In this document: positions 21,644 to 32,900 of the stretch, one piece after another
Layout: the number at the start of each line of letters is the position of its first letter
How positions within the stretch are numbered: position 1 is the first letter of the stretch
From: Podarcis raffonei
Taxonomy: Eukaryota > Chordata > Lepidosauria > Squamata > Lacertidae
Length of the DNA stretch: 64,000 nucleotides
Direction: 5' to 3'
Assembly: GCF_027172205.1 (NCBI RefSeq)
Contig: NC_070604.1
Coordinates: forward strand, 68,279,023 to 68,343,022
The notes under the pieces: model-generated
Database searches by the model: none
What the model saw: the letters and a program-made list of their open reading frames with translations, nothing else
Told to the model about the DNA's origin: nothing
Program-made: the position numbers and the translations under genes

Positions 21644-24536
21644 AACACTTGTCTCAATGTAACTTGACCAGGAGCAGCACTTGGGTGATTGCATCACGAG
21701 TTACCCAGAAATTTCACCCTATATAACAATTATGAAAACGAATGATGCTCTTTGGGGGAGGGAGCAAAAAAAGAACCTACCTAAGGCCAGTGCTTTTTTT
21801 CTGGGGGTACGCATACCTCTAAACATTTTGTAAATCTTTGTACTTTTGTCCATTTACTGTATTTATTTCCCCCGATTTGAACTATAAAATGGTGATTTTC
21901 TTGAGTCAAAATGAGAGTACCCCTAAACATTTATTAAGAAAAAAAGTACTGCCTAAGGCCAAATAAAAGTTGGCAAGCTCTGGGGGAAACATTTTTATAA
22001 AAAGATGTTTGATTTGGAAAGAATGGTAGTTTTCTTTTATTTCTGGATAGGGTGTCTGTATTCTTCAGTTCCTGTATTGAGGATACTTGCAAGGGAAGTG
22101 GGGGCAGGTAGTGTAGCTTCTAAAGTACAGTGACTCCAGCCTGGGAGGAAGCCTTCTGTCTGATGAAAGCCCTTCTCTTTCTTTTATCTTTGGTGGAAAG
22201 ATAAAAGCATTCTTGCCTGTGCTCAGCGTCACTTTTTGCACATTTCAGCTGACTAGTAAAAAATATTGTCAGGTATCAATTCCAGCTACAATTCTCATAC
22301 CTACTTCACAATGTGGTTCACTGCAGAGGTTTAAAAAAGGAATGGGTTAGACCAGGGGTCAGCAAGGTTTATCTTGCCTGGGCCTGTTCGGTTGCGCGGA
22401 GATCCCTCCGTGAGCCGGATCGCATGTGCTCGATTTTCGACCGCCGCGTCTGCACAGACACGATTTTCGGCGCTGCAGAAGCAAGTCCCCGTGCCATGCT
22501 GCACCAGTTTAGCGCAGTGCATGAGCAGGCAGCTCAGTTTGGGGGCAGCTTGTGGGCCAGTCAAATGACCTCTGTTGGCTGCTTCCAGCCTATGGGCCTT
22601 AGGTTGCTGACCCTTGGTTTAGACTGAGACTAGAAAAGTAACCATAGTTTATTGTTAGTCTATATTGATACCATCTGCGAGCCAGCTACGGTTTTCAGAG
22701 CTGTGCTCTACAGTGCAGTAGTGGCCAAACTGCTTTGGCCCAAGGGCTGCATTGACGGTCAGCCACCCCTCTAAGAGTTATACGCCAGTGGCGTGCATAG
22801 CTGATATATCCACATTTGTTTACATACACTCTAAGCGTACCCCTCACCACACACACACATTCACAACGCGCATACATACTCTCACTAGACATGATGGTCT
22901 CGTCTCTCTGACATATATGCATTCATACACTCTCACATACAAACACATGCACACACAGGTGCACACACATAACCAACATTTCCATGTCTGTCCACTCCAG
23001 GTGGCTGAAAACACTGCCTTTTACTTTGCAGAGTAAGCAGCTGTATTTCTCTCCATCCCACTTCAGTGCTGGAATGAAGGTAGATAGAAATGCTGCCTTT
23101 TACTCTTAAAGAGCAGGCAGGGGGCATGTCTGAAGTTAGAAGAGCCTTCTGCCTGCTCTTTATAGATAATTTCTAGAGAGCAACCAGCCCACTTTACCCA
23201 TAGATTTCAGATGGGCTCTCTGTAACTGCCAGTCAGCCAATCAGTATTTACAGCAGGCCTCTTTGAAGACATGCTCCAAGGAGCAATCAGCTGCTTGGTG
23301 CTGAAAGTACATCTTCAAAGGAGGTTGCCAAATCCACCAATCAGTTGATTGGCAGATACAGCAACCTCCTTTCAGATTTAACAGGTACCAATCACCTGAT
23401 GTCGATATGACACCAGGTGACTGACACGTGGGTGCTCCTTCCCACCTGTCCAAGCTGGCTTGCAGGAATTGAGGGAATTAGGAATCCAAATCACCATCCA
23501 GATTCAGTTCCCTATCCCTGAAGCAGTTGCTTGCTGAGTATATTTAAATGCCACATCTATTCAAATACTGGTTTTCTTTTCACAATTTAAGCAGGTTCAT
23601 TTTTGTTCTATCTGGGGTTTTTATCATGCATTTTAAGTGAATATTATTTTTAATTCACAGAGGGTCTTAAACTGTGCCTAGCAAGCCCCCTCACACCAAG
23701 ACTGATGCAACATATCTTCAACAGCACTCAAATGCCACCACTAAGGCAGGAATGAAAATAGAAGTAACATGACAAGAGCCATAGGGACTTCAGTAAAAAC
23801 AAAACAAAACCTCATCTTTGTGCATGAATGCTCTTCCTTAGACTGCAGTCATCGACACAGCCAAAGTTGAGGAACTGGGTCAAGAAAGAGTTCATGCTTT
23901 CATGGGCTGGCCTACCCTGTACTGTTAGGAAGACAGGAGTTTTCTCATTCCTGCATAATACTTGTTATGAAACATTATTCTGGTCTTCATAACCCTTCAG
24001 TGTTATAAGTACTACACTTCAAAGTTTTAATACTTTACCTCAGTTTCAGACGGTAGTGGCAGATTGGCTCTAGATGGCTGCTTGGTCCTCGATGCTTTTG
24101 GTAGCCTTTTAGCAGGCAAAATATGTTGATTTGGCATAATTTTACTACTTGATAAAACTGAATAATGTCTATTTGGTATATCTGTAAATTTTCTCAAACA
24201 CTTTGCATTGTGCTTGAAACTTGTGTTTTTAAGAGCACAAAATTGTTCCCTGTGTGGAGGACAAACATGCATACTCAAATAATTCACAGTCTTTGCTGCA
24301 GTAGGAACGTTAGCTTGTGGTCTCTGCCATTCCTTGGCTTGCACACAAAGCCTGCTTAAGCAAGATGTTGTTGCCTCTGGAATGCACATACTGATGGATC
24401 TATATGCTAATAAAGAATTGCTTGACACCCCTTGAAGATTGTTGCTTGATGCTGAAAGCCCATATTTATGCAAGTGTTGGCAGTTGCTTGTTTTGTGTGA
24501 AGATCTAGCCAGGAATCTCAGTAGTTTAGTTGCCAT
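9862..24536 (-). CDS. RMND1: RMND1, mitochondrial inner-membrane DUF155 protein (11 coding exons)
   Basis: RMND1 supports mitochondrial translation and belongs to the RMD1/Sif2 (DUF155) family. Coding exons on the minus strand, 5' to 3': 24039-24536, 20455-20563, 18885-18960, 17938-17977, 16963-17063, 16052-16158, 14888-14952, 14715-14791, 13024-13144, 11156-11272, 9862-9894. They sum to 1344 nt (447 aa; human 449), with every junction in phase and GT-AG. The N-terminus is basic and presequence-like ([18 protein letters not shown]). The DUF155 body includes [46 protein letters not shown] and [16 protein letters not shown]. The C-terminus has a hydrophobic membrane segment ([12 protein letters not shown]) ending [10 protein letters not shown], as in human. 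It is divergent from ARMT1, as in human 6q25.1. No disruption is seen. Confidence 0.95.
11156..11272 (-). CDS. RMND1: RMND1 exon, residues 399-437
   Basis: Reads [20 protein letters not shown] then [19 protein letters not shown], carrying most of the C-terminal membrane segment. Acceptor GCAG, donor GTAAG. Confidence 0.93.
11273..13023. other. RMND1 intron with an old TIR element
   Basis: No further exon is recognised. A decayed copy of the palindromic CGGGTTAAGAAC element lies at about 12176-12345. The rest is AT-rich unique-looking sequence. Confidence 0.5.
12176..12345. mobile_element. Decayed palindromic Tigger/pogo-like MITE, copy 1
   Basis: Contains the family signatures GGTTATAGATGCTTCAGGTT, TAACCCAGAAATAGTACCTC and AACCCGAGGTAC. 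Its left terminal repeat is worn and its boundaries are approximate. Confidence 0.6.
13024..13144 (-). CDS. RMND1: RMND1 exon, residues 358-398
   Basis: Reads [20 protein letters not shown] and on to [11 protein letters not shown], the best conserved part of the family. Acceptor TCAG, donor GTAGGC. Confidence 0.93.
13145..14714. other. RMND1 intron; no feature beyond low complexity
   Basis: Holds a C-rich tract at about 13681-13706 and two inverted copies of a CCAAACCATG motif near 13242 and 13461. Nothing coding is recognised. Confidence 0.45.
14715..14791 (-). CDS. RMND1: RMND1 exon, residues 333-358
   Basis: Reads [20 protein letters not shown] then ELFAL. Acceptor ACAG, donor GTATCT. 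Confidence 0.9.
14888..14952 (-). CDS. RMND1: RMND1 exon, residues 311-332
   Basis: Reads [20 protein letters not shown] then PE, close to human. Acceptor GTAG, donor GTATTC, ending in phase 0. Confidence 0.92.
15040..15468. mobile_element. TA-flanked TIR element, CCGTATTTTTC family, copy 1
   Basis: Starts CCGTATTTTTCCGTCTTTAAG... wording shortened: left end CGTATTTTTC, right end GAAAAATATGG, with TA on both outer sides (15038-15039, 15469-15470). The interior has two related blocks around GCTGGCTGCACGC and GGCTGGCTGGTAGC and long C tracts. It is non-coding; its ends match those of the element at 28798-29341. Confidence 0.65.
16052..16158 (-). CDS. RMND1: RMND1 exon, residues 275-311
   Basis: Reads [20 protein letters not shown] then [15 protein letters not shown]. 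The frame is fixed by the neighbours; the shifted reading starting at an internal ATG is a shadow. Confidence 0.92.
16963..17063 (-). CDS. RMND1: RMND1 exon, residues 242-275
   Basis: Reads [20 protein letters not shown] then [13 protein letters not shown]. Acceptor CTAG, donor GTAAGT. Confidence 0.92.
17938..17977 (-). CDS. RMND1: RMND1 40-nt microexon-like exon, residues 228-241
   Basis: Encodes [14 protein letters not shown] (human EGAAVFWNVKDKT). Acceptor ACAG, donor GTAAGT, in phase. Confidence 0.9.
18885..18960 (-). CDS. RMND1: RMND1 exon, residues 203-228
   Basis: Reads [19 protein letters not shown] then IIFFF. Acceptor ACAAG, donor GTAAAC; 76 nt keeps the frame with both neighbours. 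Confidence 0.9.
19143..19321. mobile_element. Palindromic Tigger/pogo-like MITE, copy 2
   Basis: Left end CAGTCATACCTCGGGTTG, right end AGAGGTACCACTG, flanked by TA (19141-19142, 19322-19323). The CAGnnnTACCTCG terminus and TA duplication fit the pogo/Tigger branch of Tc1/mariner. The interior differs from copy 3 and is richer in CpG. Confidence 0.72.
19419..19633. mobile_element. Palindromic Tigger/pogo-like MITE, copy 3
   Basis: Left end CAGTGGTACCTCGGGTTA and right end TAACCCGAGGTACCACTG are perfect inverted repeats, flanked by TA. This is the cleanest copy in the window and a good reference for the family. Confidence 0.8.
20455..20563 (-). CDS. RMND1: RMND1 exon, residues 167-203
   Basis: Reads [19 protein letters not shown] and on to EITTLPR, close to the human sequence. 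Acceptor ACAG and donor GTAGAC; it ends after one base of the next codon. Confidence 0.93.
21605..21642. repeat. (CA)n microsatellite
   Basis: About 18 uninterrupted CA dinucleotides. Confidence 0.95.
21788..21951. mobile_element. hAT-like MITE with 8-bp duplication
   Basis: Ends CAGTGCTTTTTTTCTGGGGG and AAAAAAAGTACTG. The 8-bp CCTAAGGC is repeated on both sides (21780-21787, 21952-21959). Internal copies of AGTACCCCTAAAC and TACGCATACCTCTAAAC face each other. Confidence 0.78.
22353..22616. mobile_element. hAT-like MITE (CAGGGGTCAGCAA type)
   Basis: Ends CAGGGGTCAGCAAG and TTGCTGACCCTTG. Flanks GGTTAGAC and GTTTAGAC (22345-22352, 22617-22624) match at 7 of 8 positions. The GC-rich interior has no coding capacity. 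Confidence 0.8.
24039..24536 (-). CDS. RMND1: RMND1 first coding exon (residues 1-166)
   Basis: Starts at the ATG rc 24536-24534. A CAG acceptor just upstream (exon edge about 24550) shows that a 5' untranslated exon precedes it. It holds the presequence and the poorly conserved linker and ends [14 protein letters not shown], as in human. The donor is GTAAAG and the exon ends in phase 0. Confidence 0.93.
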
Positions 24537-25094
24537 CTTTTCACTGTGTCCTGAATGAGAGAGTTATAGTGCATCAACTTTCTGACAAGGAGCAATATTT
24601 ATCATTTTATAAAAACAGTTCTGCACTACAGCAAGTCAGTCACATCAATAATAGGGCTGGTTCTGCATTCATAGGCTCAGCTTCAAATGAAGCAAGCAAG
24701 GAAGACTGCAGCAATACATTTACTTTACCCACCACAGCAACATAATGGCCAAACATGGGGTCAGATCAGAATAGTCTCATCAAAATATTTATTCTCAAAC
24801 ATATTAAAATTTGGTTAACGGCAAACAGGGAGATGCATCTTTCTTCCTTGTAGCATAACTTTAACCAGCCAAAAGTAAATAATTCAGTCTACACTCAACA
24901 GAATCTGTGAGTCAGCCAATGACTAAGGCAGTGAAAGTTCAGTTTCACCAACTGGGGAGAAGGATAGGCTAATAAATTAGACACATCATACACTGAAACA
25001 CATTGAATAGCATGGTACTCTGACTGAATAAGGTCACAATGTATTCCTTAGGCCCTAGGTTCTTAGATTGTGGTGTGGCATAGGGCACCTAAAG

Positions 25095-25332
25095 CACGGG
25101 TGTCAAACACAAGGTCCGCGGGCCGAATCCGGCCCGCCAGACCTCGTCATGTGGCCCGTGTAGTGCCGGCCATTCTACACCGGAAACCTCCACTTTACAT
25201 GCATTCAGGAAACCTCCACTTGTTTTTATATTAAGCGCATGCCATCCTGTGATGTGACAGATACAACCGGCCCTTTGAGGGTGACCAAACTGCTGATGCG
25301 GCCCCCCGATGAATTTGGGTTTGACACCCCTG
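25095..25332. mobile_element. hAT-like MITE (GGTGTCAAAC type) upstream of RMND1 coding start
   Basis: Ends CACGGGTGTCAAACACAAGG and GGGTTTGACACCCCTG, with a perfect 8-bp duplication ACCTAAAG (25087-25094, 25333-25340). It lies between the first coding exon of RMND1 and its CpG-rich promoter, so probably in intron 1. Confidence 0.85.
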
Positions 25333-26049
25333 ACCTAAAGGAAAATTATTTGGGGATGGCCCTACAGTAGCTGGGGTCCACTAGTGAAGGTTTGGCATTT
25401 CAGTCACCTCTGCCTTCAAGTAGATGGCACAACTTTGCTGTGAGGTGTGAGATGAAATTATAGTGACAGAAGCTCATATGACACTTTCCACTTCTTCTCA
25501 TCCCTGCAGGTGAGACTTGGCACTGCTCAATGTACTTGGCTCTGCTCAGTGTACAGATGGAGGAGGTACTGCCATATTACCTAGCTTCAGGCCACATAAA
25601 CACAGCTTTGTGAAAGAACTAGGCACTCCCCTGCATAAAGATTGTCAGCGCTGAGCTGGGTGGAATGGAATTACGGTAACTGAGAAGCAGAACCCAGTTC
25701 CAAGAGCTTGAGAAGTGCTGCCTTAATGGTCTATCTTGCATTTGACTGTCACTCACATGATCGTTCCCCCTACAACTGCCGGATATCTCAACACAGGTCC
25801 AATCTTTCCTTCACTGCGGAATTTTCTCCCTCAGGCCAGGCCATTCCTGCACCAATCATATAAGTATTATTTGGATCAGAAAAAGCTGGACTCCAGGGCC
25901 CCCAGGAACTACAGGAAACATGGCAAACGACCAGGAATCATGGGAGCCGTAGGGCCTCAGTATCTTCCTAGCACTGCGCTGAAACCCTCCCTTACAGCGC
26001 CCAGGTGACAGGTGAAATTAAAGGTGAAACCCACACCGCTTTCCGCATT

Positions 26050-26900
26050 CATGCTATACGAGCGCTGCCTCCATCCCTCCCACTAACAAGACCGGAAGGT
26101 TGCGGGGAAGGACTCCGCTGGGAACCATACTGCGAGCGCAAGAGGCGACCCGCCGCAGGTGACCATCACAGTATTAGGGCGTTTTAAGCGGGTGCGGGAG
26201 GAATGACCCCCCCTCCGCTCGCACTCTGCCCCATGCGCGCTCCCCAAACACCATCCAATCAGAGGAAGACCCAGTTTCACGCGCAGGAGCCTTTTACCAA
26301 CCTGGCGCCGAAGCACGAGGTGGGAGGAGGACCCGCTCTCTCCACGGAGGGCCGGCGGAGCCACAGAGTCAGCCCCGCCCCCTCCGTCTGTGCGGTTGAC
26401 GCGCGACGTCATATTCCCCGCCCCAGAGCGCCGATGAAGGTCGCCGCCTCCTCCTGACGAGGCGATTACCCCCAAGGCCTCGCGTTTCGTTTGGCCCCCG
26501 CCCTCCTTTACCGAAGGGGCTGGTTTGCTTCAGCGCCCCTCCTCCCTAAGCCCGTTGAGCGAGGGAGCCCAGCCGCCAACCAATGGGAACAGGCGTTGCT
26601 TGGGAAAGCGCGCAGCTGCGCCGGGCGGCGCTACGATGAGCAAAATGGCGGCGCCGACGGCAACGCTGCCGCCTCAGCTCGCGGGCAAGTTCAAGGGGTG
26701 CGTCCCGTCTCCGCCGCTTCGTCGGGGGCTCTGAGAAATGGGTGGGCGAGGGGTGAACCGTCGGCCATTCGCGGGGAGGCTGGAGCTGTAGAGTACCAGG
26801 GGACAAGGGTAGGGAGCTATGTTCGGGTCTCTTCCCCTCCTCGCTCGGAGAGCCGGGGCGGCTGAAAACGCGGCACTCTAGTGAGCCGCTGTTTTCCCTT
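26050..26900. promoter_or_regulatory. CpG-rich divergent promoter of RMND1 and ARMT1 copy A
   Basis: GC- and CpG-rich block between the minus-strand RMND1 and the plus-strand ARMT1. It has CCAAT boxes (CATCCAATCAGAG near 26252; CAACCAATGGGAAC near 26578) and a CRE-like GACGTCAT near 26405, and no TATA box. The RMND1 5' untranslated exon should lie in its left half. The stretch 26520-26700 is repeated upstream of ARMT1 copy B. Confidence 0.75.
26636..26697 (+). CDS. ARMT1: ARMT1-A exon 1 (residues 1-21)
   Basis: MSKMAAPTATLPPQLAGKFK then a split Gly codon; donor GTGCGT. A second ATG three codons in would also work and is the one left in copy B. Confidence 0.88.
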
Positions 26901-29900
26901 TCTGCTCTTCTTCCTCCGAGCTCCAGTTCGCTTTGCACGGAAAGCCGGCTTCCAGATTCGGAGCTGCCCCCGCGAATTATTTGCGAGTGTGGCATTTGCG
27001 GTCTCAGGGGGGTGTCTGTTCCCCGCACTTTGAACCACTTCTGGTTGGGAAAGGGAGGTTTCGGAACAGAAGCCAGGAACACAGTGGCCTTTTTCGGCTG
27101 TCAGTGGGTGGTTGGGTTCCGCTCCACCCCTCGTGCTTCGAGTATTCAAGTCATCCCTGCTTCTGCAAATCACTCGGTGGTTTGCAAAACCAAGTTTTCT
27201 ATTACGTCGCAACAAAGCATAAGCCATACGTGTCTCTGAGCCTGAATTAGAAGTGAGTTTCCAATTCAGGCTTGAGGCAAAACCAGGAAGTTAAGTCAGA
27301 GGAACAGAGCGTATGTGAAGCTAAGTTTGAGATGTCCAAATCATGATTTGAGCAATGTCTTTGACAGAGGACTATTTAATCAATATGTTTGTATTCTCGC
27401 GTATTACATTTTATTTTAACCATGCAGTTTTATTTGACACAGAACCTGTGGGCTGCATACTGCTTGTCATGGGAGGTGGGGCGCTGGGGGGGGTAGTGAG
27501 GCCAAAATTTGACACACACCATAACCTTCTGGCAGGGTCCTAGAGCCCTGCTGCCTCCTCAAAGCTGGGAAGTGCTAACTAGGCTTTGGGAAAGAGGCGT
27601 GAGAGCTCTAGGACCCTGTCAGACCCTCATGCCTCCTTCCCAAACCCAAGCTCCTCCTTACTTTGCTTTGGGAAGGCAGTGCAAGGGCTTGGGGAGGGGG
27701 TGTCAAGATTATCCTTGTGGTCCCTTCCAACTGTACAGTTCTATGAAAACCAGTTTTGAAAATATGTTTATCTACTGTGAAACCCAGCAATAATACTTGA
27801 ATTGCTATTGATTAACAAATCATACATTTTCTTACTATTCTAGACAATAATTCAGATGTACTGACATCAGAAACAAGGCATTGTCTCCCTCTCTCCTCTT
27901 ATTTGAAGAGAACTAAGTTGTTTATTTGTTAATAGTAAAGAAATGATAATAATAATATGGTGCCCATCTGACTGGGTAACCCCAGCTACTCTAGGCAGCT
28001 TCCAACAAATTAAATGAATATTTGAAGACTGACATTTTGGTTTTAAGATAAAGATTATTAAAAGTGTTACCCAGAGTCATAAATACCATCCTTTAGATAT
28101 GAATTAGAATATTTAGCTTATTTGACCAAGTTCTTATTGGTCTGGGACATGGTTTAAGGAAGTTGCTGTGTACATATGAAGATGAAGTGTAACTGCAATA
28201 ATCCATCCTTATTTTCCATGGTAAACTGTGTGAGATTAAGACCACAAAACTTTTCCCCTGCAAGTCTGGACACTTGGAAGTAATATTTCTGCTTAATTTT
28301 CATATATGGAATCAGTGTATTGCTTAGGACTGCATATCAGTTGGGCAAAATCTTAATGGCTTCAATGTTTCAGTGTGATAAATACTGTGTTTGCATTGAG
28401 ATGTGGTGTGGAGGGGTATGAGAGGTTTAGAAAAAGTCTGTGTTTAGACATCATGATAAACCATAATTTATTGTGTATAAGAATAATAGACCTGGGCTCC
28501 TTCCCTCTGCTCTTTCTCCTCCAGAGCCACAAGGCGGTGATGGGAAGCTTTCACTTCTAATTTCAATTTTTTACAACCATAAATGGTGGTTAATCTTAAA
28601 TATGGCATGTTTCAAACAAAGATGAGCATTGGTTTATTGAAAATGGAAGTAAAACTTTCCAAGCTTGTCTTATCTACAACAGGGAGGGAAGGAGTATGCA
28701 AGCTTGGGAGGAGGCGAGGCTCACTTTGTGAGCCAACATAATTATGGGTTACCATGATATCTGAACACAGCAGTTTACTCCTTCTGTGTAGAAATTACCG
28801 TATTTTTCGGCCCATAGGGCGCACCTAGTTTTTTTGGGGGGAAATAAAGAAAAAAAAATTATTTCCCCCCAGGCTTCCCCCAACCCCAGCCCCCAGAACA
28901 GGCAGCTCTCCACAAGCCGTGGGAGAGCTGCGTGAAGCCTGAAGCCTGGGGGGCGCTGAGCTCAGCACACCCCAGGCTTCGGGGTGCAGGCAGCTCTCCG
29001 CAAGCCCTGGGAGAGCTGCGCGACTTTGCGCAGCCCTCCCACGGCTTGCAGAGAGCTGCGCGAAGCCTGAAGCCTGGGGGGCGCTGAGCTCAGCGCGCCC
29101 CTAGGCTTCAAGGTGCAGGCAGCTCTCCACAAGCCGTGGGAGAGCTGCGCGAAGTCGCACAGCTCTCCCACGGCTTGCGGATAGCTTCCTGAAGCCTGGA
29201 GAGCGAAAGGGGTCAGTGCGCACTGACCCCTCTCGCTCTCCAAGCTTCAGCAAAAGCCTGCATTCGCCCCATAGGAAGCACACACATTTCCCCTTCATTT
29301 TTGGAGGGGAAAAGGTGCGTCCTATAGGGCGAAAAATACGGTAACTTTAATAAAGTTGCCTGATGGTGATTCTGATGGTGATGGAAGTGGCTATTTACAA
29401 GCCTAAAACAATATTGTTTTTTTCTTCATAGATCCTTCGCATACAATACAATTAAAGATAGGCTGCCTCTAATCCTGACTAAAGTTATTGATACTCTGCA
29501 TCGACACAGAAATGAGTTCTTTGAAGAACATGGAGAAGTAAGAAATTGCTGCCTTTTATTCTTTCTCTTTCAATGCTGTTCTCTTAAAAACCTTAAGCAA
29601 ATCAAACTTTGTGTAATTATTTCTGCCTGCTAAAGTAAACATTTTTCTGCTTCCATAAGAACATACAAAGAGCCTTGCTAGCACAAACTAAAGAGCCAGT
29701 ATCCTTAGTGGCCCATGTATTTGTGTCAATTTTCCATTCAAGCCTTTTCAGCTAGTGGCCCTCATCACAACTTTTGGCAGTGAATTACATAAATTATTCC
29801 TTGTGTGACCAAGTACTTTTCTGTCCTGAATCTGCTGCCATCTGTTTAACCGGATGACCCCAAGTTCTAGAATTCTCTGTCCACTTTTCCCATGCCATGC

Positions 29901-32900
29901 ATAATTTTATAAAGCTGTAACGTCTCAGTCACCCTAGGCCCTGAGGCCACAAGTTGCCTACCTATGGACTAAAGCATTTGGTTGTCATGTTTGATACTTG
30001 GGTTCTGGACTTGCACTTTTGATTGGAATTCAGTCAAGTTATTGCAACCCTACAATTTATTGAAAAACATAACTTTATGAACAAAACACATTCAGATTGA
30101 AAACATTTGTTTATCTCTTCATTTTCTCTTAATTTTAGAAAGGTATTGAATCTGAGAAGAAAGCTATAGCCTATCTCTCCAGGTTACGGAATGAGCTGCA
30201 GACAGACAAACCACTGATTGCCTTGACTGATAACCTCCCTGACAGCACTCTCTGGAACCACTACTTAGAATATCATCAAAGTTTATCAGATGAACCACCA
30301 AGTTGGTTTCAGTCTCCTTGGCTATATACAGAGTGTTATATGTATCGTAGAATTCATGAGGCACTCGCTCAAAAGTAAGCATGTGTGTTGTTTGCTATTG
30401 TTGCTGTTAGCCCCACTCACCTCACAGAGTGTTTGTTGTGGGGGAGGAAGGGAAAGGAGAATGTTAGCCGCTTTGAGACTCCTTAAAGGGAGTGAAAGGT
30501 GGGATATCAAATCCAAACTCCTCTTCTTCTTCTTGTATCGTTTCCATCTGTGGGATGGGGAATTGGGGAATAAAGTTCAAGCTTAAGGTAAAACAGAGAA
30601 AATAACTCAATCTTAAGTGCCAGCTGCTTTCCTTTTTTTATTCCTTCTCCTGACTTCTAGTCAGCAACAGAGTGATAGTTGCCTCTTGCATCTGGCACCA
30701 AGAGCCAGAGCAACATAGCAGCAGTTTGGGTAAATAGACACCATCCTGTGAAGGACTCCAACAGCCATTTCTGGGCTTCGGTTATTTCCTCTGAAACCTG
30801 CTATGCGGTACACAGATCAACAGCAGAGTGCCAGTGGAACATCTGAAGACTGGGGAAGGTGAACTTTGTTCCTTCCTAGTGACTCTTGTCTATTTCATGC
30901 ATTTTAAATATTTTCTAATCCACCTCAAAACCTAATTTAGTAGGTATAGTATAACTACAAGTTGGAATTTTAGTGTCACTTCTTGCTAAAAATTTTGAAG
31001 TCCTTGTAATTCTCTTCTTCCTTTGCTTTCTGATTAATGATAAACCTGTAAAGTGATTTGTTCACTTTAGCCTACAGCTTAATTGAATGAAACAAAAACT
31101 GTTGGCTACTTTCTTTTTTGAACCCCACCCATAGAAAAACAGCCATCAAATAAAATTAAAAAATCAGTTGAAAAATACTGTAAAGTTAATGTGTGAAGAA
31201 TACTTATATTAATTTACGTAACTTATAACCCACTTTCACAGCTTATACAGTGCCTCAGGATATAGTAGTTACCCAAATCTGGAGTACAGATTGCATGTGG
31301 AGTCCTATCAGATGACATTGAAATGATGAGGGAAAAATTGTTAACATTCTTTTCTCGTGTTCCTGGAAGGATGAAGGAATACCTTGTTTCTTGGGAAGAA
31401 AAAAATGTAAAGTTCGTTTCAATTTTGAAACCATTATGTGTTTCATAATTACAATGTTTATTTGTTATATATTATTGCTTGGAATTGTTTCTCTATAAAA
31501 GGTTGTATAAGCTCATTAAAATGTCAAGAAATGTGTACTTTGCTTATGAATTAATTATTTTAAATAACAAAAAACATTTTATATTGAACAACTTCAGATA
31601 TTTGATTTCTGTATTTCTGTCATTTTTATTAGACAGGGGCCATGTGTGTTAATAAGGGAGGAAAAAATATGAAATATTCCTGGTATATTTATAACTCAAG
31701 CTATTGTTTCCTTCTCATGCATTTGTGTACCACAACCAAACCACTGGTCAGAGGTGGGTAATAACTGCAGCTCAGTAATAGAGCAGTAATAGAGCATCTG
31801 CTTATCAAGCAGAAGCTCCCAGTTTCAATCTCTGGCATTTCCATGTAGGGATGGGAAGGTTCTGTATGAAAACCCTGAAGAGCTGCTGCCAGTCAGTGTA
31901 GACAGTACTGAACTACATTGGACCAATGTAGAAGGCAGCTTCTGATTTTATTTATCTGGTGCATGCATCTTATTTGGTAAATATGAACTGCAGATTAAAC
32001 ATTCTTGCTTTCTGCTCTTGGCCAAAAAAAGAGAGTAGTGGTGGGAGGGATTGGTGTATTTATGATGAATGCTACAAGTATGATGAGCTGGGGCAGGGAG
32101 AATCTGAGAACTTTTGTATTTGTTCTCAAACACCTTTCTAACATTTACATAGTAAAATTAAACCTGTTTGACTAAGGATGGAACTTCGTATTGTTCTTTG
32201 TAGCTACACTATTGGGAGCTAAGCCATGGTTTGGCTGAGTGTTACATGTTACATTTTGTGTCCTGATTCACACATAACCCTAAGCCAAAACGTGGCTTAA
32301 CATAAATAAGCAAATGTGCTAGTGCGGTTAGAAAATCACAGGTAGTTCACTCCTCCCGCTGCTGCTACACTACCAAGAGGTAGCACATGGTTTGGCTTAG
32401 GGTTATGTGCAAATGTGCTCCTAGCTTGTTTTTCTCTAGACAGACAATGAGCTGTATAACTAAGGTTTGGAGTGAGACAAACCACAAGCCGAGATTCACA
32501 GGTAACACTAAGCCAAACCATGGCTTAGCTCCCAATAGCGGAGCAACAGCAGGACCCAAGAAGGAGTGAAGTGCCCTAGTTTTGCACAAGTATACTTGTT
32601 TATGTATATTTAGCAGTGGTTTGGCTTAGCATTTTGTGAATGAGGCCAATGACTTTGAGCTGGGGTGTGGAAGTATACAACATAGCACCATGTCACAGGG
32701 TAAGCAATTGGCAGGGCGGGGAGCTCAACATGTGGATGTGGTCTTCAGTATTTATTAAGGTCAAAAACTAATTAATGTTTTCCCCTTTTTCTGTTTAGTC
32801 CACTCATCAGTGACTTTGATGTGTTTAAAGAAGAAAAGGTACACAATTTCTTTGAATCTCAACAAGCTATAATTCTAATGAGTACTTATCTGCAAGATAT

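Larger units (their letters stand above)
20564..24038. other. RMND1 intron (3.5 kb) rich in small DNA elements
   Basis: Holds a CA microsatellite at 21605-21642, hAT-like elements at 21788-21951 and 22353-22616, and a longer worn candidate at about 22722-23470 that includes CA-rich DNA and inverted copies of GGAGGTTGC. Open frames here match no gene I know. Confidence 0.5.

Noticed and set aside
21605-22980. CA-rich stretches considered as Z-DNA or regulatory arrays
   Set aside because: They are ordinary microsatellite and CA-rich DNA common in squamate introns.
26083-27250. Several 100-180 codon frames on both strands around the ARMT1-A promoter
   Set aside because: CpG-rich DNA lacks stops; Arg/Pro/Ala-rich translations are typical shadows.
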